Below, piece by piece: positions 1 through 6,991 of a DNA stretch of 10,490 nt. Every line of letters starts with the position of its first letter. Position 1 is the stretch's first letter. The notes below the pieces were generated by a model that was not told where the DNA came from, did no database searches, and worked only from the letters and a program-made list of their open reading frames with translations. The DNA is from Lachnospiraceae bacterium (GTDB lineage: Bacteria > Bacillota > Clostridia > Lachnospirales > Lachnospiraceae), in contig JAFSRL010000252.1 of the NCBI GenBank assembly GCA_017446125.1, positions 1 through 10,490 of the forward strand, given 5' to 3'. The position numbers and the translations under genes were made by a program.

Positions 1-1
1 G

Positions 2-1387
2 ATTGGCGATGTCTGCAACATGTTCGTGTTCCGTACGGAAAAAAGCGGCCTGTTGTTCCGGACGGAGGTTGACCCTGCAATCCCCGATCGTCTCTACGGG
101 GATGAGACGCGTGTCCGCCAGATTATGACGAATCTGTTGAACAACGCGGTGAAGTATACGCGGGAAGGACATGTCACCCTGCGGGTGGGTGAAGAGAAAC
201 TGCCGGAAGAAGGGGAAGAACAAGACACCTGCCTGATCATTTCCGTTTCCGATACCGGCATCGGGATCAAACCGGAGGATATGGGAAGGCTGTTCACGAA
301 GTTTGAACGGCTGGACATGGACCGGAATTCCACGATTGAAGGAACGGGCTTAGGGCTTGTCATCACGAAGCAGATTGTTGATCTGATGAAGGGAACCGTC
401 ACGGTGGAGAGCGCGTACGGCGAGGGATCGACCTTTGAGGTGCGCATTCCGCAGAAGGTCTTAGATCCCATCCCGATCGGAGATTTCAAGGAACGGTTCC
501 GCAAGATGTATGAGGGCGGCAGCCGCAAGCTGACGCCGTTTACCGCGCAAAAAGCCCGTGTGCTGGTTGTGGACGATACGGAGATCAACCTGACCGTCTT
601 TAAGAAGCTTTTAAGCAGAAACCGCCTGGTAGTGGATACCGCGTCAAGCGGGCTGGAAGCCTTGCGCTACACGCAGGATACGGTCTATGACGTAATCTTT
701 ATGGATCAGCGGATGCCCGGCATGGACGGGGCGACCACCTTTGCGCACATCCGCTCACAGAACAACGGCGCAAACAAGGAAACGCCGGTCATTTGTTTAA
801 CGGCGGACGCGGTCTTCGGCGCACGCGAGCGCTATCTGGAAATGGGATTCACGGACTACCTCTCAAAGCCCATTGATTTGGAAAAGCTTGAGACGGTGCT
901 TTTGGAATACATTCCGCAGGAAAAGATTGTGAGAGGCGACGATGCCGTTTTAGAGATTGCGGAACCTAAGACGCCGCCGCAACAGGAGCAGGCGCCGGAG
1001 GAAACAACAACGCTTGACGAACAGACGCTGCACAATCTCTTTACGATGAGCGGTGTGTTAAGCTTCCGTGCCGCAATCCGCAACTGTGTGGATGTGGACA
1101 CCCTGATGGTTATCTTAAAAGAGTACTACGACACGATTCCGGAAAACCTGGAGATGCTCAACCGCTTCCTTGCGGAAAGCGATATGAAGAATTACAACAT
1201 CAAGGTTCATGCCTTAAAGAGCTCGTCGAGGATGATCGGTGCGCTTGATTTCGCGGAGGATGCCTTCCGCCTGGAGCGGTGCTCCGCGGAGGGGAAGGAA
1301 GAGATGGTGTGGGAGCTCACACCCGCCTTCATAAAGAAGTACGGTGAAATCCGCGATGCATTGCGGACCATTATGGAGAAAGCATAG
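2..1387 (+). CDS. Hybrid sensor histidine kinase, C-terminal part (HATPase-REC-Hpt), 5' truncated by the window
   Basis: Multi-step phosphorelay kinase. The frame is open from position 2, so the sensor region and the HisKA H-box lie before the window. Numbering from the in-frame Met at position 20, the HATPase domain covers about residues 25-147, with the N-box (LLNNAVKYTREG, residues 39-50), the G1 box (VSDTGIGI, 76-83) and the G2 box (EGTGLGL, 107-113). A receiver domain follows at about 178-299, with acidic pair DD 185-186, phospho-acceptor Asp229 in FMDQRMPGMDG, Thr261 and Lys283 in SKP. After a Glu/Pro/Gln-rich linker comes an Hpt domain with the phospho-accepting His397 in VHALKSSSRMIGA. 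All expected catalytic residues are present, so it should be active. The last transfer is probably to a separate response regulator outside the window. The downstream gene starts three bases after the stop and is probably cotranscribed. The input signal cannot be judged because the sensor is missing. Confidence 0.93.
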   Translation: MGDVCNMFVFRTEKSGLLFRTEVDPAIPDRLYGDETRVRQIMTNLLNNAVKYTREGHVTLRVGEEKLPEEGEEQDTCLIISVSDTGIGIKPEDMGRLFTKFERLDMDRNSTIEGTGLGLVITKQIVDLMKGTVTVESAYGEGSTFEVRIPQKVLDPIPIGDFKERFRKMYEGGSRKLTPFTAQKARVLVVDDTEINLTVFKKLLSRNRLVVDTASSGLEALRYTQDTVYDVIFMDQRMPGMDGATTFAHIRSQNNGANKETPVICLTADAVFGARERYLEMGFTDYLSKPIDLEKLETVLLEYIPQEKIVRGDDAVLEIAEPKTPPQQEQAPEETTTLDEQTLHNLFTMSGVLSFRAAIRNCVDVDTLMVILKEYYDTIPENLEMLNRFLAESDMKNYNIKVHALKSSSRMIGALDFAEDAFRLERCSAEGKEEMVWELTPAFIKKYGEIRDALRTIMEKA

Positions 1388-1390
1388 AGG

Positions 1391-3223
1391 ATGTCAAAGT
1401 CGGATGAATTAAGCCGCTACGCGGAACTTTCGGAATGGATCAGGGAGCTGTCCTCGCCGCAGATTGAGGGGATTGACAGCGCCTTGGAATACCGTGAGCG
1501 GTTTATCAAAAACTATGAAAAGATTCATGAGCTTTCCGCCATCAGCCGGGACATCCTGGAGCGTGAGCTGTTTACGCTGTTAAAGGAAGAGAGGCTGTTT
1601 ACGGACGATGAGGTCGAGGCATTGTTTGCCTTCTGTGATCTGCTGCTGGATTCGGTGGGCGTGGAGTGCACGGATGTCATTTTGCGCGATCACGTCCATG
1701 ACAGGATGCTCAAGGACGCCAGACAAAAAAACGACACGACGTATCTCTTGCGTGTTCTTGACGGAATCATTGAGGACTGTTACTTTTTGATGAATCTTTC
1801 GGGTCGGTTTTGTGACGTTACGGATTTCTTTACGCCCTATCAGGAGAAGGCAATGGCGGCCGCGGACGAGGTGCTTTCCTATCTGGATAAGGAGAAGTTT
1901 TGTTCGCTGCCTGATTTTACCGCGAAGCAGATTGTGCTGGTCAATGCCAGATATGTGAACGCGATTTACGAGTCCGCGCAGAAACCGGAGCCCATGGAAA
2001 TGATCACCGGCAACATTGATGCCATGGAGAGAAGCTTAGCCCTTGCGCATGACGCGTTCTACATCGACCAGGCATCGAAGTACAACTGGCAGTATCACAT
2101 CTACCGTTCGCTGCAGGGGATTGCCTACATGACGGAGTTTCACAACCGCGCCGGGATTCCGCAAAACCTTTTGCAGAAGATTAATTTCCACACCAGACAG
2201 ATGGTTGCCCTCTGGAAGGCGGACAAGGTGACGTACGGCGTGCTCAATTCCAAGGAAACCCTGCACCAGTGTATGTACCGCAACGCCTACCTTGCCGGGG
2301 AGATGTCAAAGGACAGGTATCTGGAAGAGCTGCGACTGCTTTTGGAGGGCGCACAGTTCAACGACCACTCCTTTGACGGATATACGAACCGGATCTTCTC
2401 CCTGACGGAGTACATGCTGACACTTGATCAGGAGGCACTGACAAAGGAGCAGACAGACCTCATCCGGGCGTTATACAAAAGCATTGTAACGAGTGCGCAA
2501 CGGATGCCGAAGCTTGGAAGCTTAACCATCATCCTTGCTTATTTGAAGCAGGCGTTGTTTGCCTTGAACGGGGCAGATGCGGGCATCTCTTATCCTGAGT
2601 TTTTGATGGAGCTTTTGGCTTCGGTGCTTCCGCAGGCGTATATGCACAGCCTTTGCGTGGGAGAATTATGCAGCGCATTTATTGAGCGTGTGCTGGAGGT
2701 GATGCCAAAGCGCCTGAAGGAAGTACCCGGATATCCGGACAAGGATGCGCTGTGCGCGTTTGCGTACAATATGGGCGTACTGCATGATACGGGTAAGCTC
2801 ATGATTGCGGAGGTGATTCTGACCTATTCCAGAGACCGGCTTGAAGCAGGGAATGCGTTTTACAAGGAGAGCGCAAACATCAGCGCCTACTTGCTGGAAG
2901 CGTGCGAAGAGACAAGACCGTACGCGAAGACGGTGCGCGAATACAGAAGACCGTACCGGGAAACCGGAATCATGGAACAGATTCTGTACCTCATGAATGA
3001 CCTGGAGTGGATGACCTGCGAAATCCGTTACACCAGCACACCGCTTCTGACCTATCAGGACTTTGCAAAACGCGCGGAGAAGTTCAGTGACAAACGATAT
3101 GCGCCGGATCTGGCGAAGCTGTTGAAGGACGAGGAAACGGCTGCGCTTCTTCAAACGATTCTTGAAAACGGTCGTGAAAAAATCTATGAGGATACCTTCC
3201 GTTTATTGAAGCAGGGTGCATAG
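1391..3223 (+). CDS. Large helical protein with C-terminal degenerate HD-GYP-like domain
   Basis: 610 residues. The start ATG follows the kinase stop by three bases, and GGAG at 1375-1378 lies 12 bases upstream as a plausible ribosome binding site. About the first 400 residues look soluble and helix-rich and match no family I recognise. The C-terminal part reads as an HD phosphohydrolase fold: His419 (MHSLCVGELC), then His465-Asp466 in VLHDTGKLMIAEVIL. After that the sequence still follows the HD-GYP pattern, but the HHExxDGxGYP segment reads REYRRPYRETGI (residues 516-527), and the segment that usually resembles ADxxDALTSxRPY reads MNDLEWMTCEIRYTS. The GYP motif and several metal-binding His are therefore missing. 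Cyclic-di-GMP hydrolysis is unlikely; nucleotide binding or protein interaction is more likely. No membrane segment is seen. Placement directly behind the hybrid kinase suggests a role in the same signalling route (inference). Confidence 0.8.
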   Translation: MSKSDELSRYAELSEWIRELSSPQIEGIDSALEYRERFIKNYEKIHELSAISRDILERELFTLLKEERLFTDDEVEALFAFCDLLLDSVGVECTDVILRDHVHDRMLKDARQKNDTTYLLRVLDGIIEDCYFLMNLSGRFCDVTDFFTPYQEKAMAAADEVLSYLDKEKFCSLPDFTAKQIVLVNARYVNAIYESAQKPEPMEMITGNIDAMERSLALAHDAFYIDQASKYNWQYHIYRSLQGIAYMTEFHNRAGIPQNLLQKINFHTRQMVALWKADKVTYGVLNSKETLHQCMYRNAYLAGEMSKDRYLEELRLLLEGAQFNDHSFDGYTNRIFSLTEYMLTLDQEALTKEQTDLIRALYKSIVTSAQRMPKLGSLTIILAYLKQALFALNGADAGISYPEFLMELLASVLPQAYMHSLCVGELCSAFIERVLEVMPKRLKEVPGYPDKDALCAFAYNMGVLHDTGKLMIAEVILTYSRDRLEAGNAFYKESANISAYLLEACEETRPYAKTVREYRRPYRETGIMEQILYLMNDLEWMTCEIRYTSTPLLTYQDFAKRAEKFSDKRYAPDLAKLLKDEETAALLQTILENGREKIYEDTFRLLKQGA

Positions 3224-3230
3224 AGCGCCG

Positions 3231-3247
3231 GAAGCGATTGACGCTTC
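3231..3247. terminator. Short stem-loop between convergent genes
   Basis: GAAGCG (3231-3236) and CGCTTC (3242-3247) form a 6-bp stem with a 5-base loop in the 25-base gap between the two convergent genes. No T-run follows on either strand, so it is a weak terminator candidate only. No better terminator for either transcription unit is visible here. Confidence 0.3.
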
Positions 3248-3248
3248 G

Positions 3249-3659
3249 TTACGGGAACACCGGCAGGGACTCGTCGAGGGTGTAAGCGTTCTCGTTGGTG
3301 ACAAGCTGCCAGGAGGTAACGGTAATGCCGGGCGGTGTGCCCGACGCGTCGTCCCCCGTTTCGGGGGCGAGCTCCACGTGCAGGTACTGGGTCTCCGATA
3401 CCGGAAAGTCTTTGGCGCGAATCTCATCCGTTAAGGCGTCACCGCTGGTTTGCAAAGCGTTCTCCACCTCAGCGATGAATTCCTGCGCCCTTGCGCATGC
3501 CTCATAATATCCCGTGGTGCGCTCCGCGTAGCGGCGGGCGCGCTTCAGGTCCGCAGTGGCGTTCGCCAAAGAAAGCACCGCAAACGAAACGAGGCTTAGG
3601 ACCAGGAAGATGAGTAAGAGGGAGGAGACTCCTACGTGAACCGTGCCGCGCCGTTTCAT
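3249..3659 (-). CDS. Pilin-like single-helix membrane protein, last gene of the operon
   Basis: 136 residues, starting with ATG at 3659. That codon overlaps the TGA of the preceding gene in an ATGA arrangement (3656-3659), so translation is probably coupled. The N-terminus is short and basic (MKRRGTVHVG), followed by a hydrophobic helix at about residues 11-30 (SSLLLIFLVLSLVSFAVLSL) and then a long amphipathic helix with several Arg, Ala and Glu. This is the architecture of pseudopilins and minor pilins, although the usual Glu at mature position 5 and a clear prepilin peptidase site are absent. The C-terminal half (about 60-136) is probably a small beta-rich globular domain facing outside. 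I do not recognise a named family with certainty. Position at the end of an operon with a GspF-type platform protein supports a minor filament or secretion subunit. It could also be an unrelated signal-anchored protein. Confidence 0.75.
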   Translation of the reverse strand: MKRRGTVHVGVSSLLLIFLVLSLVSFAVLSLANATADLKRARRYAERTTGYYEACARAQEFIAEVENALQTSGDALTDEIRAKDFPVSETQYLHVELAPETGDDASGTPPGITVTSWQLVTNENAYTLDESLPVFP

Positions 3660-4072
3660 GGAGACACCTCATCCGGCGCCTTTGGCGCCACCTTCCCCTC
3701 AAGGGGAAGGTTTTGAGCTTCCGCTCCCCCGGGAGGATGGTACATGTGGAGCTCGAGCTCATACAGGGGAACGATGCCGTCGTAGATTGTGATGTGTCCG
3801 TCTAAAAAGTCACCGTCCTGCGCGGTGATGAGGACCGCGTCCTCGGGCAGCGTTTCGTAAACCGTTTCGATGTCGCCGCCCGTTGCGTAGAAAAGCTCCG
3901 CGGCGTTCTGCGCCTCCATCACGGCGCGGGTAAGCGCCTTGCTTTCATTCTTCATGCGGTGGGAGAGCACAAAGAGCCGCGCGCATACCACCGCGCACAC
4001 GGCAAAGAAGAAGATGACCACGATCATCTCAATCAGAAAGAGGCTTTCACTTTTGCTGCTGTTCTTATTCAT
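3656..4072 (-). CDS. Type IV pilin/pseudopilin-like protein with repeat-derived C-terminal tail
   Basis: 138 residues. ATG at 4072 overlaps the upstream stop as ATGA (4069-4072). The N-terminus carries a recognisable prepilin methylation-like motif: a short polar leader, then SLFLIEMIVVIFFFAVCAVV, with Glu15 in the place of the conserved Glu at mature position 5 if cleavage follows Ser10. The residue before the expected cut is Ser, not the usual Gly. The hydrophobic helix continues to about residue 35 and is followed by a small soluble domain (about 36-117). The last 20 or so residues (NLPLEGKVAPKAPDEVSP) are encoded by a palindromic repeat at 3671-3710 and are probably not part of the ancestral protein. 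It is likely a minor pilin or pseudopilin assembled in the inner membrane by the GspF-type protein of the same operon. It is the most convincing pilin of the four candidates. Confidence 0.85.
   Translation of the reverse strand: MNKNSSKSESLFLIEMIVVIFFFAVCAVVCARLFVLSHRMKNESKALTRAVMEAQNAAELFYATGGDIETVYETLPEDAVLITAQDGDFLDGHITIYDGIVPLYELELHMYHPPGGAEAQNLPLEGKVAPKAPDEVSP
3671..3710. repeat. Two-hairpin palindromic repeat (REP/MITE-like) inside a coding region
   Basis: Two adjacent inverted repeats. GGCGCC-TTT-GGCGCC at 3675-3689 forms a 6-bp stem, and CCTTCCCC-TCAA-GGGGAAGG at 3691-3710 forms an 8-bp stem, or 9 bp if the T and A of the loop pair. This bipartite pattern resembles small dispersed palindromic elements that I know from Clostridia genomes, whose translations show up as tails like LPLEGKVA. 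The element lies in frame at the 3' end of the pilin-like gene on the minus strand. On the plus strand the second hairpin is followed by TTTT, so it could also stop transcription arriving from the left. No second copy was found in this window, so the dispersed nature is from memory and not shown here. Confidence 0.65.
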
Positions 4073-4611
4073 TCGTCATCCCTTGCGCTTCTGACAAAAA
4101 GCTTCAACGTCTGTTCCTTCGGGACATTGTCCGTGATGGTCGCAATCCCGATGTGGAGCAGTCCCGTAATCGCTTCGTCTTCTCTAACAATCAATGCCTC
4201 CGCGGGCAGAATGGGTGCACCCATGTCGGGGGTGATGTCGCTTCCCTGCCGCACGGTCAGTTCACACAGGCTTCCGTCATACGCGTACAGATAGGTGTCG
4301 TAGTTTTCGCCCCGGATTTCCTTTGTAAAGATGAGCGCGTCCGAATGGTAAGAGGACTCCCACGGCACCGGAAACGCGCCGCAGCGGATAGACCCTTTCG
4401 CATCGGCCTGCCGTACCTTTTGTGTTACGTACGCAAGCGCCGTGCGGTCCTTGGAAACCTCCTGCATGTCCGTGACGTTTTTCTCGTAGACGGATGCGCC
4501 CAGGGCGATTAACAACAGCGAGGCAAAGGCGAACATGAGCAGTAAGAGCACGACGGCAATCGTCTGTACCTTATGCGGTGATTTGTTTGTGTCCTTCGCG
4601 GTTGTCTGCAT
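4069..4611 (-). CDS. Single-helix membrane protein, possible DUF4860-like pseudopilin
   Basis: 180 residues. ATG at 4611 is preceded by AGGAAGGA as ribosome binding site. The gene begins 24 bases after the 110-residue pilin-like gene and overlaps the next by ATGA. A polar N-terminus with Lys (about 1-15) leads into a strongly hydrophobic helix (about 17-40, VQTIAVVLLLLMFAFASLLL), then a helical stretch (YEKNVTDMQEVSKDRTALAYVTQKVRQAD) and a beta-rich domain to the end. The whole resembles proteins I recall as DUF4860, found in Clostridia next to type II/IV-pilus-like genes, but I cannot confirm this without a profile search. The canonical Glu of class-III prepilins is lacking. The likely place is inner-membrane anchored with the C-terminal domain outside, as a minor component of the export or filament machine. 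Confidence 0.72.
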   Translation of the reverse strand: MQTTAKDTNKSPHKVQTIAVVLLLLMFAFASLLLIALGASVYEKNVTDMQEVSKDRTALAYVTQKVRQADAKGSIRCGAFPVPWESSYHSDALIFTKEIRGENYDTYLYAYDGSLCELTVRQGSDITPDMGAPILPAEALIVREDEAITGLLHIGIATITDNVPKEQTLKLFVRSARDDE

Positions 4612-4635
4612 GTGTCCTTCCTGCGTTTCAGCGTC

Positions 4636-4965
4636 TTACGGTATCAATACCGTTACGTAATAATCCGGATAAAGGTTTCCGCCGATGGGGCGGTAGTCCA
4701 CAAAAAACATCGTCTCGTCATAGGTCAATCCGTAATGCGCCTCCATGTAGTTTAAGGATGGCGGGTAGACGCCCTCCAAGGCATAGCATTCCGCAATGTC
4801 ACGCACGATTGCCTTTTCTAAGGATTCCTTCTGACGCGCAACCGTGCTTTCGTTAAACCGCTGCAAGCCCGTAATAAACAGTCCCGTCAGTACAACAAAA
4901 CAAAGGACAAGGAATAATGGTTTTAATAAATGGCTTTTTCCCGCGGACTGAAAATACATGTACAT
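4636..4965 (-). CDS. Small pilin-like membrane protein
   Basis: 109 residues from ATG at 4965. Other possible starts are GTG at 4968, which overlaps the stop of the upstream gene, and ATG at 4959. GGGG at 4968-4971 sits 8 bases before the 4959 ATG, so that start is equally plausible. A basic N-terminal segment is followed by a hydrophobic helix (about KPLFLVLCFVVLTGLFITGL), then a helix with RQKESLEKAIVRDIAECYA and a compact end rich in Tyr and Pro (GVYPPSLNYMEAHYGL, NLYPDYYVTVLIP). The pattern of a helix with Glu/Asp then Tyr-x-x-x-G-x-YPxSL is like the middle part of major pseudopilins of the GspG type, although the N-terminal Glu of the FTLIE motif is absent. It is the first of four pilin-like genes directly after the GspF-type gene. 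Role as subunit or priming pilin is inferred. Confidence 0.75.
   Translation of the reverse strand: MYMYFQSAGKSHLLKPLFLVLCFVVLTGLFITGLQRFNESTVARQKESLEKAIVRDIAECYALEGVYPPSLNYMEAHYGLTYDETMFFVDYRPIGGNLYPDYYVTVLIP
4638..4653. repeat. Perfect 7-bp inverted repeat at the stop codon of the small pilin-like gene
   Basis: ACGGTAT-CA-ATACCGT is a perfect dyad with a 2-base centre. It spans the last codons and overlaps the TAA (4636-4638) of the 110-residue gene. There is no T-run after it on the minus strand. It could form a processing or stability hairpin between pilin-like genes, or it could be chance. Confidence 0.35.
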
Positions 4966-6002
4966 CACCCCAGGTTACTCATGACACCGATGAGCGGCAA
5001 AATCACGGACAACAGGATGAGCCCCACAATCACGCTTAAGGCAATGACGAGGGTGGGCTCGATTGCGCCGATGAGGCGGTAGAGCTTTTCATCCGTGTCC
5101 TCGCGGTACCGCACGGCAATCCGTTCCATGACGGCATCCTGTTCTCCGGCCTTAAAGCCGGCTCGCATCAGGGACGCATACAGACCGGAAAAGATGCCGG
5201 CGTTTTTTAACGCGTCCGGAATGTTGACGCTTTCCTTTTCCACAAGATCGTAAAAGCGTGTAATGTCGTTTCGCATTTCCCTGTGGTCGACCAGATTCTT
5301 TGTCATTTCCATTGTTTCCTCCGTCAGGGGGATGCCGCTTTTGAACATGAGAGAGAGGGCATCCGCGAAGCGTCCGGAGGCGATGTCCTTGCGGATTGCC
5401 TTTGTGGGCGGAAAGCCCTCTAAGAAGGAGGCAGCCTTCTTACGCCCCGCCGCAGTCGCATAGAAGTACAAAAACAAAAGAACCAAAAGCGCAAGCACGA
5501 TTAAGAGCACGATGGAGTAGCGGTTCAACACCTGCCCCGCATGTAAGAGCGCTCCGGAAATTCCGCTTAAGCTGGTGCCCAACTGCGAAAAGACTAAGGA
5601 GAAGATGGGCAGCACGCGCGTGACTAAGACAAACACAATCACAAGCATCATCAGAATCATGAGGCAGGGATAGATGACGGCGCTCTTTATGCTTTCCCGG
5701 ATGCCTTCCTCGCGCTCGTAATGATCCGCAAGGGAGGTAAGCACCGTATCAAGCGCGCCCGCCTCCTCCCCGATCCGCACCATGCCGGTGACGTAGGAGG
5801 GGAACACGTTGCACGCTTTGAGCGCGTCATGAAAGGTGGCGCCCTCGTTTAAGACGTCCTTCATCTGTTTTAAGACGGGGTCGTCCTTCGCGTCGTCAAG
5901 CAGCTCCGACACCCCTTCCGCGGGGGTGATGCCTGCCTTTTGTAAAAGCGCCATTTCCCGAAAGAAAACCGAAAGCTCTCTGTTTGATAATTCATTTGCC
6001 AT
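4965..6002 (-). CDS. GspF/PilC-family inner-membrane platform protein
   Basis: About 345 residues from ATG at 6002. I chose this start because AGGAG lies 9 bases upstream. An upstream TTG at 6032 overlaps the previous stop but has no ribosome binding site, and ATG at 6008 is closer to the AGGAG. The protein has two T2SSF domains: an N-terminal one (LSVFFREMALLQKAGITPAE, then GTFHDALK-like and VRIGEEAGALDTVL), and a C-terminal one (FADALSLMFKSGIPLTEETM, then FMRAGFKAGEQDAVMERIA-like). Three membrane helices are visible: VIYPCLMILMMLVIVFVL, IVLLIVLALLVLLFLYF and LVIALSVIVGLILLSVILPL. The family forms the membrane platform that couples an assembly ATPase to pilin or pseudopilin extraction. It is somewhat shorter than the typical 400 residues. 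No GspE/PilB ATPase or prepilin peptidase gene is adjacent. The identity is secure; whether the machine is a pilus, a secretion system or a DNA-uptake device is open. Confidence 0.95.
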   Translation of the reverse strand: MANELSNRELSVFFREMALLQKAGITPAEGVSELLDDAKDDPVLKQMKDVLNEGATFHDALKACNVFPSYVTGMVRIGEEAGALDTVLTSLADHYEREEGIRESIKSAVIYPCLMILMMLVIVFVLVTRVLPIFSLVFSQLGTSLSGISGALLHAGQVLNRYSIVLLIVLALLVLLFLYFYATAAGRKKAASFLEGFPPTKAIRKDIASGRFADALSLMFKSGIPLTEETMEMTKNLVDHREMRNDITRFYDLVEKESVNIPDALKNAGIFSGLYASLMRAGFKAGEQDAVMERIAVRYREDTDEKLYRLIGAIEPTLVIALSVIVGLILLSVILPLIGVMSNLG

Positions 6003-6028
6003 GTGCATGCTCTCCTGTGGTTTTTGAC

Positions 6029-6973
6029 TCAATAGATATAACGCAATACGTAGTTGCTTCCGTCGCCGATAAAGTTCTTCAAGCTGTCATCGCTCATGTT
6101 TGAAGCGAATGTGGGGTCCATCAGGCTCCAGTCCGTTCCGTCGAATTCGATGATGCCGTTCACCCAGCCGATGTCCTCGATGTAGGTGCTGATCCAGGCA
6201 TGATACGCGCTGCCGGCATAGCCGATCTCGACGCGCGTGGGGATGCGCTGGCTTCTTAAGATCGACGCCATCAGACAGGCATAGTCCAAGCAGATTCCCT
6301 TGCCGGAGGAAAGCACCTCGTCGATGTCCGGTAAGTATCCGCTCTGCACCGTTTCCGCCTCCTCATGATCGTAGGTGACGTTTGTCACGATATAGTTATA
6401 AACATTGCTCACCACGTCGAGGTCTTCGTTCGCGGGGCGGGCAAGCTCTTCTCCTGTTTTGATCGCCTCGTTTGCGGAGGTGAACGCGACATACTGGTTC
6501 GGGTACAGGAAGGGCAGGAACTCATCGCGCAGGGTAACGTTCACTTCCTCCATAAAGGCGGTTGAGTACTGCGTGCCCTCGATGTTTTCATACACGCCCA
6601 GCTTATAGGCACCGTCGCCCGCGGAAAGCGGGAAAACCTCTTCGGCTCCGCCGTTGACCTTCATGTCGTAGGTGTAGGTGACATCATCCTTGCCGGTAAT
6701 CTGGAGCTTCACCTTGGGACAGCTTCCGGTGTATTTCGCAACGACATAGCCCTCCGCGAGGTTCGAGATGTCAATCGTGACGACGTCGTTGGAAAGGACC
6801 TTCGTTCCCGGCGCTTTAGGTACAAGACAGACCGCGGTGTTATCGCGCGTGCCCTTTTCGTCGCTTAAGACAAACGGCTCCTTTTCCGGAACGGATTGTT
6901 TGCCGCAGGCGCAAAGCGTTAAGGAAGAAAGCACCGCATACAGGATGAAGATGTAGGGGAAGCGTTTTCTCAT
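6029..6973 (-). CDS. Transglutaminase-like (cysteine protease fold) lipoprotein
   Basis: 314 residues. ATG at 6973, with GGAAAGG about 11 bases upstream. The N-terminus is a lipoprotein signal: MRKR, a hydrophobic stretch (FPYIFILYAVLSSLTL) and the lipobox LCAC, with lipidated Cys23. Residues about 55-150 look like a beta-sandwich domain with no family I can name. A transglutaminase-like domain follows at about 185-290 with the complete triad: Cys228 in GKGICLDYACLMAS, His259 in YHAWIS and Asp286 in LMDPTF. It should be attached to the outer face of the membrane. Proteins of this fold can be proteases, amidases or crosslinking enzymes, so the substrate cannot be told. Its place between a sigma/anti-sigma-like pair and the platform gene suggests an action on the exported pilin-like proteins or the cell wall (inference). 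Confidence 0.9.
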   Translation of the reverse strand: MRKRFPYIFILYAVLSSLTLCACGKQSVPEKEPFVLSDEKGTRDNTAVCLVPKAPGTKVLSNDVVTIDISNLAEGYVVAKYTGSCPKVKLQITGKDDVTYTYDMKVNGGAEEVFPLSAGDGAYKLGVYENIEGTQYSTAFMEEVNVTLRDEFLPFLYPNQYVAFTSANEAIKTGEELARPANEDLDVVSNVYNYIVTNVTYDHEEAETVQSGYLPDIDEVLSSGKGICLDYACLMASILRSQRIPTRVEIGYAGSAYHAWISTYIEDIGWVNGIIEFDGTDWSLMDPTFASNMSDDSLKNFIGDGSNYVLRYIY

Positions 6974-6991
6974 GGCAGGTTGCGCCTTTCC

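Noticed and set aside
94..588. Long minus-strand open frame opposite the histidine kinase
   Set aside because: It lies wholly antisense to well-conserved kinase domains, and its Ser/Arg/Pro-rich translation matches no protein pattern.
2666..3154. Long minus-strand open frame opposite the HD-like protein gene
   Set aside because: It is antisense to the conserved HD region, has no good ribosome binding site, and is rich in Arg, Cys and Val, as expected from a reverse-frame shadow.
6003..6032. TTG start at 6032 for the GspF-type protein
   Set aside because: It overlaps the upstream stop but has no ribosome binding site, while ATG at 6002 has AGGAG at good spacing and gives a usual N-terminus.
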